Assembly (NCBI GenBank): GCA_964513655.1
Contig: CAZENQ010000071.1
Location: 1 to 15,647 of the forward strand
DNA: 15,647 nucleotides
Direction: 5' to 3'
Source: G020350405 sp964513655
GTDB taxonomy: Bacteria > Planctomycetota > Phycisphaerae > Sedimentisphaerales > Anaerobacaceae
This document shows, piece after piece, positions 7,874 to 14,973 of this stretch (position 1 is the stretch's first letter; each line of letters starts with the position of its first letter). The notes under the pieces were generated by a model. The model saw only the letters and a list, made by a program, of their open reading frames with translations, had not been told where the DNA came from and searched no databases. Position numbers and translations under genes: made by a program.

Positions 7874-8821
7874 TTAAATGGTTACTGTCAAGTAATGGGT
7901 ATCGGCAGCGAACTGAATCGCGCCCTCATAAGCAGCGGGTACAAGCAAGCAATCGCCCGCCTTGAACTCAACGAAGGCTCCATCAGTTCCCAGAATCCTT
8001 CCAAAGCCAGTCAGAATAATCAGGCATTTAACTTCACCACGTGAAAGAAGCGTCTCGCAGTCTTTGGCCTGATGTCCCTTGTCTATCTTGAAGTACTCGC
8101 AATCAACTAAACGACCAAGCGTCGTCACCGAAAGGTTATCGCCGGATGAGTCGAAATGGATGCTTTCTAACGCTTCTTCAATGTGCAACTGTCTGGCTTT
8201 ACCGGTATCATCAACTCTGTTGAAGTCAAAGACGCGGTAGGTCGTATCTGACGGCGTTTGAATCTCAGCTATTAGCAACCCCGCTCCAATGCTGTGGGCG
8301 GTACCGGCAGGGAGAAAATGGCATTGTCCAGCCTCGACTGGCACTTCCGCCAGCACTTGGGCCACATCACCTCTCTTAATCGCTTTGGCAAATTCCTCCC
8401 TGCCTACACCTTTTTTGAGTCCCTTATAAATTGCCGCACCTCGTACCGCAGATATAATGTACCAGCACTCGGTCTTTGGGTCGCCCTTACCCATTCTTTT
8501 GCAGGTTGCCGGGTCCGGATGCACCTGAACACTCAGAATATCCTCAGCGTCGAGGAATTTGATTAACAATGGAAAAGGCCCGGAGAAATTTTCATCACCC
8601 ATTATTTCTGCAGGATATTTTGCGATTGCGTCAGAAAGGGTTTGTCCTGCCAATTCACCGTTCGCAATCACGGATTTATCTTCCGGCAAGTCAGCCAATT
8701 CCCAGCTTTCTCCGATTTTCTCACCTGCCGGTATGTCTTTACCAAAGAAATCCCGCAGCTTCTGGCCACCCCATATACGCTTTTTGTAAATCGGTTTGAA
8801 TTTCAGCGGGTATAACTGCAT
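7874..8821 (-). CDS. manA: Mannose-6-phosphate isomerase, class I (short form)
   Basis: Zinc-dependent cytoplasmic interconversion of fructose-6-phosphate and mannose-6-phosphate, feeding GDP-mannose synthesis. The 315 residues match the short Bacillus-type form rather than the ~390-residue enterobacterial form. The opening KPIYKKRIWGGQKL is typical. The expected zinc ligands are Q99 and H101 in SVQVHPD (97-103), E118 in KTECWY, and H176 in LPAGTAHSIG. Catalytic R196 lies in TTYRVFDFNR (193-202). The C-terminal cupin ends in KAGDCLLVPAAYEG. There is no Shine-Dalgarno sequence before the ATG at 8821, but a promoter sits so close that the mRNA may begin at the ATG. Followed by a DUF2723 glycosyltransferase 57 bp downstream. 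Some short-form family members have other physiological roles, so the in vivo substrate is likely but not proven. Confidence 0.92.
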   Translation of the reverse strand: MQLYPLKFKPIYKKRIWGGQKLRDFFGKDIPAGEKIGESWELADLPEDKSVIANGELAGQTLSDAIAKYPAEIMGDENFSGPFPLLIKFLDAEDILSVQVHPDPATCKRMGKGDPKTECWYIISAVRGAAIYKGLKKGVGREEFAKAIKRGDVAQVLAEVPVEAGQCHFLPAGTAHSIGAGLLIAEIQTPSDTTYRVFDFNRVDDTGKARQLHIEEALESIHFDSSGDNLSVTTLGRLVDCEYFKIDKGHQAKDCETLLSRGEVKCLIILTGFGRILGTDGAFVEFKAGDCLLVPAAYEGAIQFAADTHYLTVTI

Positions 8822-8827
8822 GCGCGT

Positions 8828-8856
8828 ATTGTAGTAGTGGCAGAGTAATTTGTCTA
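8828..8856 (-). promoter_or_regulatory. Predicted promoter of manA, placed for a leaderless transcript
   Basis: On the minus strand: TAGACA (8856-8851), a 17-nt spacer, TACAAT (8833-8828), then only six bases before the ATG at 8821. Normal start-site spacing would put +1 on the A of the start codon. It lies just downstream of the terminator of the fur operon. Prediction from consensus only. Confidence 0.5.
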
Positions 8857-8867
8857 TGCTGCGGTTT

Positions 8868-8900
8868 GAAGAAAATCCCTCATGTAGATAGGAGGGATTT
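8868..8900 (-). terminator. Rho-independent terminator of the permease/Fur operon
   Basis: A perfect 9-bp inverted repeat, AAATCCCTC (8873-8881) and GAGGGATTT (8892-8900), with a 10-nt loop. Read on the minus strand the stem runs into a T-rich TTTTCTTC. It lies 52 nt after the Fur stop codon and before the manA promoter, exactly where an operon boundary is expected. The T tract is interrupted, so strength is uncertain. Confidence 0.55.
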
Positions 8901-8952
8901 ACGACTCTTAACCGCGACCTTAGCCCAAGAGCTAATCACGCTAATTTGTCGG

Positions 8953-9384
8953 CTAAATGCTCGGACTGCACTTGGGGCAGTAGCCTTCAAGCTGTATGCG
9001 CTGGTGGCCGATAACAAAACCTTTCTCCGGGCTCTTCGCCATAGGCATCGATACCCCTGTAAAGCAGTGCGTATCACCACAATTCGTACATGTAAAGTGC
9101 GGATGGCACTGGTGCTCGGTGCAGTTGCCAGCCAACTCAAAATGCCATACCCTTCCATGCAGAAAAGCCCTGTGAACAAGCCCCGCCCGGACAAAGCTTT
9201 CGAGGCTCCTGTAGATTGTGACCTTATCCGGGGCGTCACGCCCGAGCCTTGTTGAAATCTGGTCTTGAGTCAGCGGCTTATCGACAGCGAGAAGCGCCCC
9301 CAAAATAGCTACTCGCGGATTCGTCCGGCGAAGCCTCACCGAGCTTAATAGTTTCTTGGCCTTTCTCTTAAGCGCTGTTCCCAT
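8953..9384 (-). CDS. Fur-family metal-responsive transcriptional repressor (Fur/Zur/PerR group)
   Basis: A 143-residue DNA-binding metal sensor. The winged helix includes LRRTNPRVAILGALL (18-32), the usual RxTxxRxxIL start, and DKVTIYRSLESFVRAGLVHR (53-72), the recognition helix and following wing. The metal-binding half has HQCHPHFTCTNCG (91-103), giving the histidine cluster and the first structural CxxC (99/102). The second CxxC is 136/139 near the end. The start is ATG at 9384, with GGAGG 6 nt upstream; a longer frame to 9462 exists but lacks family similarity in its extra 26 residues. It overlaps the upstream histidine-rich membrane protein by 17 bp, so the two are cotranscribed. Iron, zinc, manganese or peroxide sensing cannot be separated by eye; the His-rich partner makes zinc, or another divalent transition metal, my favoured guess. 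Confidence 0.9.
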   Translation of the reverse strand: MGTALKRKAKKLLSSVRLRRTNPRVAILGALLAVDKPLTQDQISTRLGRDAPDKVTIYRSLESFVRAGLVHRAFLHGRVWHFELAGNCTEHQCHPHFTCTNCGDTHCFTGVSMPMAKSPEKGFVIGHQRIQLEGYCPKCSPSI

Positions 9385-10162
9385 CTGTATCCTCCGATTC
9401 CCTGTGTACGTGCGGGTGACTGTGCCGCCCGTGAACAGGGCACGCACCCGCAAGCTCGACATCCGACTTCACAAACATAAGCGGAAAAACAATATCACTG
9501 ATACAACACGGAATCCAGATAGCTATAAACAAAGTTACAAATATTCCAATCGCAGCGGCAGCCGTTATAGCGGAATTGAGATTCATCAGCAGATACGAGG
9601 AAGATGCCCAGGTGCTTACTAATATATGCGCAGCGTGCGGGAACTTGGTCCGTGGCAGAAAATATGCGATAAGAACACCCAACAACGCAGCAGGATTGAC
9701 TATATACCATTCCTCGATAAAGCCAAGGTGAATCCTGCGCTCGTGACGTTCAAACTCAACATTCTGAACATGTCCATGATGCTCATCTTCACCTATATTG
9801 GACGGTTCGTGCCGGTGCAGCTGGCCATGTCTCGGAACGTCAAGGCCGAGCAACCGCGTCCCGATATGCGGGATTACCACGTCGCTAAGGGTGGCAATGC
9901 CGATAGAGCCGAAATAACCTACAAGCAGTACCACGACAAGCCGCTTGCGCTCGGCATGCAGTCCAAACATCGACGCGGTCACCATTGCGCTTAAGACAAC
10001 GTGGCCGGGATGGAAGACCAAGAATAGCGTGCGGCCGCTTGTTCCACTCATGCCCCTGAAAAGCAGCATAAAAAAAATGCCCAGCAGTGCCCCGAAAAGC
10101 GTAAATGGAGCATGCCCTCTCAGTTCCACAAAGATATGTCTCGCCTTCTCTCTCACCGACAT
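9368..10162 (-). CDS. Histidine-rich six-TM membrane protein, candidate metal transporter (family not recognised)
   Basis: A 264-residue protein with about six hydrophobic segments (near 17-36, 44-66, 74-96, 152-170, 176-195 and 198-222). Between TM3 and TM4 is a loop rich in His (112-145: about nine His among Asp/Glu). The C-terminal tail is also His-rich, with HGRHSHPHVHRE (244-255). Conserved-looking polar motifs within or beside membrane segments are FHPGHVVLSAMVT (50-62) and IPCCISDIVFPL (217-228), which could form a metal path. I do not recognise the family. Cotranscription and overlap with a Fur-family gene, plus an operator-like palindrome at its promoter, point to metal uptake or efflux; direction and metal are unknown. 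AAGGA lies 8 nt before the ATG. A non-transport role such as metal storage or sensing is possible. Confidence 0.72.
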   Translation of the reverse strand: MSVREKARHIFVELRGHAPFTLFGALLGIFFMLLFRGMSGTSGRTLFLVFHPGHVVLSAMVTASMFGLHAERKRLVVVLLVGYFGSIGIATLSDVVIPHIGTRLLGLDVPRHGQLHRHEPSNIGEDEHHGHVQNVEFERHERRIHLGFIEEWYIVNPAALLGVLIAYFLPRTKFPHAAHILVSTWASSSYLLMNLNSAITAAAAIGIFVTLFIAIWIPCCISDIVFPLMFVKSDVELAGACPVHGRHSHPHVHRESEDTDGNSA

Positions 10163-10223
10163 TTCCCTATTCCTTCATCGCTATTTTCGGCCAATCACCA
10201 CGCCTCCGATACCCGTTACAACA

Positions 10224-10251
10224 ATTTTAGACAAATGCAACTAAGTTGCAA
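10224..10251 (-). promoter_or_regulatory. Predicted promoter of the His-rich permease/Fur operon
   Basis: On the minus strand: TTGCAA (10251-10246), a 16-nt spacer, TAAAAT (10229-10224). The start would be near 10217, giving about 55 nt of leader before the ATG at 10162. The -35 box and part of the spacer lie inside the palindrome at 10236-10250, so a bound repressor would block polymerase. Confidence 0.5.
10236..10250. promoter_or_regulatory. Fur-family-type operator: perfect 7-1-7 inverted repeat
   Basis: TGCAACT-A-AGTTGCA is a perfect 15-bp inverted repeat. Fur-family dimers bind inverted repeats of this size, and its position over the -35 of an operon that encodes a Fur-family protein suggests autoregulation. 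I saw no second copy elsewhere in the window. The sequence differs from the classical GATAATGATAATCATTATC iron box, so a non-iron Fur paralog is plausible. Confidence 0.6.
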
Positions 10252-10264
10252 ATATTTTTTCTGA

Positions 10265-10401
10265 TTTTCTTGCCCTCGACCCACAGTGGGGCACAACTAC
10301 GAATGCTTCGAAGGCAAGAAACGCCTGTGGCAGGGGGAAAGTCGTTGCAGATTTCGGCCCAAGTGGGTAAATTAGTGCTCCGACATGTCGGCAAAATGCC
10401 G
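10265..10401 (+). other. Noncoding hairpin-rich stretch before the oxidoreductase gene
   Basis: The 274-bp gap between the divergent genes contains nested inverted repeats. TTTCTTGCC (10266-10274) pairs with GGCAAGAAA (10313-10321). Inside lie two short hairpins, CCCA-cag-TGGG and CGAA-tgc-TTCG, giving a possible three-way junction. Further on, CGGCA-aaa-TGCCG (10389-10401) lies just before the ribosome-binding region. It does not match a riboswitch class I know. Could be a structured leader, or chance. Confidence 0.3.
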
Positions 10402-10436
10402 CAGGAAAATTGGTTTACTGCTGTCCGGAGATGAAA

Positions 10437-11423
10437 ATGGAACGAAAAATTCGTTGGGGCATACTTGGCACGGGCACTATCGCGAAGAAGCTCGCCGAAG
10501 CTCTGCAGGTCCTGCCCGATGCAGAACTGGTCGCTGTCGGGTCACGCGCTGCCGATACCGCTAAAAAATTTGCTAAAGCTTTTCACGTTTCCCATCAACA
10601 CCCCAGCTACGAAAAACTCGCAAACGACCCCGACATCGACATTGTGTATATCGCGACACCGCATCCGTTTCATATGGAAAACACCATCCTTTGTCTTAAC
10701 GCCGGCAAAGCGGTCCTTTGTGAAAAACCATTCGAAATAAACGCCAATCGCGCCCGGCAGATGATTAACCTGGCCAGAGAAAAAAAACTCTTTCTGATGG
10801 AGGCCATGTGGACACGCTTCCTGCCGATCATCGCTCAGGTCCGAGAGTGGCTCCAGCAGGAGCTGATAGGCCCGGTACGGATGCTGCACGCTGACTTCGG
10901 TTTTACCGGCGATTGGCAGCCGCAGCATCGATTGTTCAACCCACAACTGGCTGGTGGTGCGCTTCTCGACATCGGCGTCTATACAGTGTCACTGGCGTCG
11001 ATGGTGTTTGGCCAGCCGCCTGAAAAGATTACGAGCCTGGCGCACATAGGCCAAACCGGTGTCGATGAGCAATCGGCAATGATTCTGCGCTACGATGAGG
11101 GGCAGTTAGCAATTCTTTCATGCGCGGTAAAAACACAAACGCCTCAGCAGACCCTTATTGCCGGAATCAAAGGAATGATTAGAATTCATTCGCCATTTTG
11201 GTCTGCTACGACTGCTACGATATCGATAAAGGGCAAAAAGAACCAGACCGTCAAATTTCCACACGAGTGCAACGGATTTGAATATGAGGCCAATGAAGTT
11301 ATGCAGTGCCTGCGGGCAGAAAAACTCGAAAGCAGCATCATGTCCCTCGACGAAACGCTTGAAATTGTCAAAACCATGGACGAAATTCGAGAGCAATGGT
11401 CCCTCAAATACCCTATGGAATAA
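10437..11423 (+). CDS. Gfo/Idh/MocA-family NAD(P)-dependent oxidoreductase
   Basis: A 328-residue cytoplasmic oxidoreductase, usual length for the family. The N-terminal Rossmann fold begins IRWGILGTGTIAKKLAEAL (5-23). The family lysine motif is CEKPFEIN (95-102), where K97 is the expected catalytic residue. LFLMEAMWTRFLPIIAQVRE (118-137) resembles the dihydrodiol-dehydrogenase-like branch. The C-terminal sheet domain contains GGALLDIGVYTVSLASMVFG (173-192). Substrate unknown; family members act on sugars, inositols and nucleotide sugars. The ATG at 10437 is chosen because GGAG lies 6 nt upstream and the protein then starts at the fold; in-frame TTG (10410) and ATG (10431) are alternatives. 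ribF follows after 14 nt and nrnA after that, so it leads an apparent three-gene operon, though its function need not relate to flavin metabolism. Confidence 0.9.
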   Translation: MERKIRWGILGTGTIAKKLAEALQVLPDAELVAVGSRAADTAKKFAKAFHVSHQHPSYEKLANDPDIDIVYIATPHPFHMENTILCLNAGKAVLCEKPFEINANRARQMINLAREKKLFLMEAMWTRFLPIIAQVREWLQQELIGPVRMLHADFGFTGDWQPQHRLFNPQLAGGALLDIGVYTVSLASMVFGQPPEKITSLAHIGQTGVDEQSAMILRYDEGQLAILSCAVKTQTPQQTLIAGIKGMIRIHSPFWSATTATISIKGKKNQTVKFPHECNGFEYEANEVMQCLRAEKLESSIMSLDETLEIVKTMDEIREQWSLKYPME

Positions 11424-11437
11424 ACCGGCGAAGCGCT

Positions 11438-12445
11438 ATGAAAATCACAGAAACAATATCAGGGCTTGAAAAAATCAAAAAAGGCTGCGTTCTGACCATC
11501 GGGAATTTCGATGGCGTCCACCTCGGGCATCAGCAAATCTTGACCGCCGCGAAGCAAGCCGCCAAAGAAAAGGCCGCCGAATTGATAGCCATGACCTTTG
11601 AGCCACATCCCGTTGCTATTTTGCATCCAGAAAAGGCGCCCGGCGTACTAACACCCTTAGAGACCAAAAAACACCTGCTGGCCGAATACGGCGTGGATTG
11701 CTTGATTGTCTTAAGAGACACCCCCGATCTGCTAAACCTCTCGCCTGAAGAATTTGTAGGCCGTTTTCTCGTCGAGAATGTTCAGCCGAGCCTGGTTGTT
11801 GAAGGTGACGATTTCAATTTCGGCGCGGGGCGCACAGGCAATATTGGTACATTGCAAAAGCTGGGCTCCGAGCAGGGTTTTGAAACTTCCGTAATCGGTC
11901 CGAGACAAATCAGGCTCTCAACAGGCCAAACCGTCAAGGTTTCGAGCACTATGATTCGCTATATGCTCGAAAGTGGACACGTTAGCGACGCTGCTGCCGC
12001 TTTAGGAAGGCCCTATCAACTCGCGGAGAAGATTATACCAGGCCGCGGAATTGGAAAACACCTCGGCTTTCCAACGATAAACATGCAGAAGCCCAATCAG
12101 GTCATTCCTGGCGAGGGCGTCTACGCCGGCTTTGTAAAAGTCGCAGAAACTATCGAAGGCGTTCTAGCCGCCAGGGAAAAAATGCCCGCAGTCTACAGCA
12201 TCGGCCAGGCAAGAACATACGGCGAAGAATTTCCGTTACTGATAGAGGCGCATTTGCTGATAGAAGGTGTCGGCGATTTGATCGGCAAATTTACAACAAT
12301 GGACTTTGTGCGGCACATTCGAAGCCAGCATAAATTCAAAACAGAATCCCAGCTTTGCGAACAGATAGCGATAGACTGTAAGAAGGCGAAACAGGTGTTG
12401 CAGAAGATAACTGATTTATCTGGCAATCAGACAATCAAGGACTAA
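11438..12445 (+). CDS. ribF: Bifunctional riboflavin kinase / FAD synthetase
   Basis: Makes FMN from riboflavin and ATP, then FAD from FMN. The 335 residues fit the prokaryotic two-domain enzyme. The N-terminal nucleotidyltransferase has TIGNFDGVHLGHQQIL (20-35), EGDDFNFGAGRTGN (122-135) and VSSTMIRYMLESG (168-180). The C-terminal flavokinase domain has RPYQLAEKIIPGRGIGKHLG (191-210), then FPTIN (211-215), whose Thr/Asn bind Mg-ATP; the catalytic Glu is E270 in LLIEAHLL. A small oddity is DLIGK (280-284), where most relatives have DLYG. The ATG at 11438 is preferred over the in-frame 11396, which would overlap the previous gene and add residues unlike the family. nrnA starts 2 nt after the stop. 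Confidence 0.96.
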   Translation: MKITETISGLEKIKKGCVLTIGNFDGVHLGHQQILTAAKQAAKEKAAELIAMTFEPHPVAILHPEKAPGVLTPLETKKHLLAEYGVDCLIVLRDTPDLLNLSPEEFVGRFLVENVQPSLVVEGDDFNFGAGRTGNIGTLQKLGSEQGFETSVIGPRQIRLSTGQTVKVSSTMIRYMLESGHVSDAAAALGRPYQLAEKIIPGRGIGKHLGFPTINMQKPNQVIPGEGVYAGFVKVAETIEGVLAAREKMPAVYSIGQARTYGEEFPLLIEAHLLIEGVGDLIGKFTTMDFVRHIRSQHKFKTESQLCEQIAIDCKKAKQVLQKITDLSGNQTIKD

Positions 12446-12447
12446 AG

Positions 12448-13464
12448 ATGGTTAGCAATAATGATTTTCAAAGAGCAGTTGAGTTAATTGGTAAATCCGA
12501 AAATATTTTGCTTACGACGCACACGAAGCCGGATGGCGACGCCTGCGGTTCAGTCTCGGCAATGTATGAAGTCCTTACGGGTCTCGGCAAAAGAGCGCAG
12601 CTTCTATTTTTATCAGAAGTGCCCGAATGGTATCAATTTCTCTTCGCGGAAAAGGTCCCCGTCCTCGGCGATGATGTCAACCTCGAAGAGTTAAAACAAG
12701 GCAAATTCGCAACGCCCGACTTGATTATGATTGTCGACACCAACAGCTACAGCCAGCTGTCTAAACTTGACGAGTCCCTGAAACAGAATACTAAACCAAT
12801 CCTCGTAATTGACCACCACGCAACTTCAGATGGCCTCGGCGATGTCGAACTGGTTGATACTACCGCCGCGGCCACGGCGCTGATTGTTTTCGATTTGTTA
12901 AAATACGCCGGCTGGCCGGTGACCGAGAGTATCGCCCGGGCACTTTTCGTAGCGGTAGCCACTGATACTGGCTGGTTCCAGTTCAATAACACAGACAGCA
13001 GGGTCTATCGAACCTGCGCGGATTTAATTGAACGCGGCGCAAGTCCACCGGAACTACACCACGATTTGTACCAGAGTTTTTCACCGCAGCGATTCAAATT
13101 GATGACTGCGATGCTCAATACGCTCGAACTACATTTCGAGGGACGCTTCGCAACCCAGTATCTGCGCCAAGCCGATTTTGAGCAGGCAGGTGCTGCATAC
13201 AAGGATACGGAAAATCTAATCGACGAATGCCGGCGGATAAGCACGGTTGAAGCGGCAGCACTGTTTGTGGAATTGCCGGATGGCCGGGTCAGATGCTCAC
13301 TGCGCGGCAGCGAGGCAATCGATGTTCGCGAAATCGCCGCCAAGTTCGGCGGAGGAGGACACACTACCGCCGCAGGAGCACATCTGGCCGGACCTCTCCA
13401 GAAAGCAAAGGAACTTATCCTGGCAGAAATGACAGAACAGTTTATGCAGCTGGACGGCAAATGA
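12448..13464 (+). CDS. nrnA: DHH/DHHA1 phosphoesterase, NrnA-type oligoribonuclease / pAp phosphatase
   Basis: Manganese-dependent cytoplasmic enzyme that degrades nanoRNAs of a few nucleotides and dephosphorylates pAp to AMP. The DHH domain shows HTKPDGDACGS (25-35), D97 in MIVDTNSYSQ, and DHH at 122-124 in VIDHHATSDG. These are followed by VDTTAAATALIV and ATDTGWFQFNNTDSRVY (171-187). The DHHA1 substrate-binding domain ends with KFGGGGHTTAAGAHL (299-313). The 338 residues match the family. AAGGA about 6 nt before the ATG supports the start. It is the last gene of the plus-strand run; its stop lies 4 nt from the stop of the convergent hypothetical gene. Whether it favours nanoRNA or pAp cannot be read from sequence. 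Confidence 0.95.
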   Translation: MVSNNDFQRAVELIGKSENILLTTHTKPDGDACGSVSAMYEVLTGLGKRAQLLFLSEVPEWYQFLFAEKVPVLGDDVNLEELKQGKFATPDLIMIVDTNSYSQLSKLDESLKQNTKPILVIDHHATSDGLGDVELVDTTAAATALIVFDLLKYAGWPVTESIARALFVAVATDTGWFQFNNTDSRVYRTCADLIERGASPPELHHDLYQSFSPQRFKLMTAMLNTLELHFEGRFATQYLRQADFEQAGAAYKDTENLIDECRRISTVEAAALFVELPDGRVRCSLRGSEAIDVREIAAKFGGGGHTTAAGAHLAGPLQKAKELILAEMTEQFMQLDGK

Positions 13465-13468
13465 CCGC

Positions 13469-14059
13469 CTATTCAGGTTGGCAATAATAGGGGCGCTCGC
13501 CAGCATGGTTTGGAATAAAACCCCAGCTTAGAATGGCCCGGCCCTGCTCACTGTCGGCCAGAAACCAACGCTCGTCGCCGGCCCGGCAAATAAGCCTGTC
13601 CTGCCCCCATTGCCCAGCACCGCCGACCTTTGAATCGATAGAAGCAATATCATTATTTTTTGCAGCAGGATTAGGTCTTTCTAAAAAGCCTATAAAACGC
13701 TCGGATTCGTTTGGCTCGTCGATATAACTAAATACATACGCCCTGACCCCGGCCGGACGACCGCAGGGCAGCGGCCCGGAAGGGGCATCGATAGGGCCAG
13801 TCAGTTCGCTTCGGGAGACGAAAAGCTTGCCGGTGTTCAGGTCATAAAACCACGCCAATTCGCTCTCTACAACTTCTTCTACTATCTTTTCGGGCCACGA
13901 TAGCCATATGATAGTTACCAACAGTACAAACACAGAAGTTGCGGTTATACCGATGATTAGCCCTGGGTGGGTGTTAATCCATCTCCTTGCGTTTACAGCC
14001 AATCGTTCCCAGCGGTGCTCAATCTCATAGCGCAGCCAGTCAGGCAGCCTAAAAAACAT
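13469..14059 (-). CDS. Single-TM protein of unknown function, probably planctomycete-restricted
   Basis: A 196-residue protein: a basic, amphipathic N-terminal segment (1-33), one TM helix (about 34-54), then a soluble domain of about 140 residues expected outside the cytoplasm. The soluble part contains AWFYDLNTGKLFV (69-81), GVRAYVFSYIDE (104-115), and paired cysteines at 99, 158 and 193. I do not know its function. It has the look of small anchored proteins near pseudopilin genes in planctomycetes, but that is memory-based. The ATG is preceded by GGGGA at 7 nt. It lies 68 bp downstream of the pseudopilin gene in the same direction and is probably cotranscribed with it, so a role in the same envelope or secretion process is possible. 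Stops 4 bp from nrnA in convergent orientation. Confidence 0.78.
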   Translation of the reverse strand: MFFRLPDWLRYEIEHRWERLAVNARRWINTHPGLIIGITATSVFVLLVTIIWLSWPEKIVEEVVESELAWFYDLNTGKLFVSRSELTGPIDAPSGPLPCGRPAGVRAYVFSYIDEPNESERFIGFLERPNPAAKNNDIASIDSKVGGAGQWGQDRLICRAGDERWFLADSEQGRAILSWGFIPNHAGERPYYCQPE

Positions 14060-14127
14060 CTCGACATCCCCAAAAAATTCTAAGCCGAAACATGTTCACT
14101 CGGCACATAAATAATTCTAATACAGCA

Positions 14128-14889
14128 TTACCTGAGCATCTCAAGTAAACGCTCTATATCAGGGTTATCATCTGACGCCTCAGGTGCCGATATCTCTCGA
14201 TTCGCAAACTTCACCGTGCGCGGATCTTTCCATCTGAAGTATTCACAGTGAAAGTCCGCAAAGGACATATTACACCCTCCGCTATGCCTCGCCGTTATCT
14301 GCTGGCGATGATGTGGGTCGTCCCAGGACAACCACTTGAAAGGTTTCTTACAGCAGTTTATAGGAAAGTACGAGTTGTGTATCCATTTCCAGCTGCTGCT
14401 CGCATCGACAAAAACCATCCTTCTACTCGGGCTTTTGATACTGTCCAGGCTCCAATTTATCTTGGCTGATATAGAATAATCCCGCAGAAACGGTGATTTG
14501 TCAGCCTTGCATTCGTACACACCCAAAGTCTCTTCGGTATAAGGCCACAGAACCCCGTCTTCAACAGCCTGCTCAGTATTACCTACATCATTGCTCGGCC
14601 AATCGGGCCCGTCAGCAACCCAGAAATGATCGTCCCGAGCATCATTCCAGAAGGTACTGGGTGAAGGCACCTTGTCTTCGTTGTCCACAGAATAAAAATT
14701 CCACGCAAACATCAACTGACGCATGTTTGAAAAACAGTCCACCCGCCTGCCCGCTTCTCTGGCCCTGCTTAATGATGGCAGAAGAATAGACATCATCATA
14801 GATATGATGGAGATCACAACAAGCAGTTCCACCAGCGTAAAGCCACTCAAAGCAACGTCAACACCCACTGTTCTCCGCTGTCGGGCCAT
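14128..14889 (-). CDS. Type II secretion/type IV pilus-like pseudopilin with prepilin cleavage site
   Basis: A 253-residue protein with a class III signal: MARQRRTVGVDVALSG then FTLVELLVVISIISMMMSIL, cut by prepilin peptidase between G16 and F17, with E21 the conserved mature Glu5. The hydrophobic helix is followed by the usual LPSLSRAREAGRRVDCFSNM (38-57), where new monomers pack. The globular domain has aromatic-rich strands and several Cys (127, 179, 180, 206). RHSGGCNMSFADFH (201-214) is the H-X9-DG signature of planctomycetal pseudopilins, here H202-X9-D212 with Phe after the Asp instead of Gly. Such genes occur in large numbers in these genomes and their individual roles are unknown. 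GAGGA lies 7 nt before the ATG, and a strong promoter lies about 60 bp upstream. Downstream is the single-TM gene. Confidence 0.92.
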   Translation of the reverse strand: MARQRRTVGVDVALSGFTLVELLVVISIISMMMSILLPSLSRAREAGRRVDCFSNMRQLMFAWNFYSVDNEDKVPSPSTFWNDARDDHFWVADGPDWPSNDVGNTEQAVEDGVLWPYTEETLGVYECKADKSPFLRDYSISAKINWSLDSIKSPSRRMVFVDASSSWKWIHNSYFPINCCKKPFKWLSWDDPHHRQQITARHSGGCNMSFADFHCEYFRWKDPRTVKFANREISAPEASDDNPDIERLLEMLR

Positions 14890-14944
14890 CTGCGTGTCCT
14901 CGATTTAATTCAAAGAATGAAACCGACTGACAAATACCTATGCA

Positions 14945-14973
14945 ATTATATAATAATTAAGCTTGTTTGGCAA
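14945..14973 (-). promoter_or_regulatory. Predicted sigma70-type promoter of the pseudopilin operon
   Basis: On the minus strand: TTGCCA (14973-14968), a 17-nt spacer, and a perfect TATAAT (14950-14945). The start near 14938 gives about 49 nt of leader, ending in a GAGGA ribosome-binding site 7 nt from the ATG. One of the best consensus matches in the window. Confidence 0.65.

Noticed and set aside
9385..9462. Upstream extension of the Fur-family gene by 26 codons
   Set aside because: The extension lies within the C-terminal coding part of the permease gene, and GGAGG is ideally placed for the ATG at 9384.
10246..10434. 62-codon open frame before the oxidoreductase
   Set aside because: Starts inside the operator palindrome, runs through hairpin repeats, no ribosome-binding site and no family likeness.
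10265..10436. Possible cobalamin or FMN riboswitch upstream of the oxidoreductase/ribF operon
   Set aside because: I compared it with remembered conserved boxes (such as the GCCACTG block and the RFN core) and could not line them up; kept only as an unclassified structured stretch.
13466..13495. Stem-loop CGCCTATT/AATAGGGGCG across the convergent gene ends
   Set aside because: The stem has a two-base bulge, lies partly within coding sequence and has no T tract; too weak to call a terminator.
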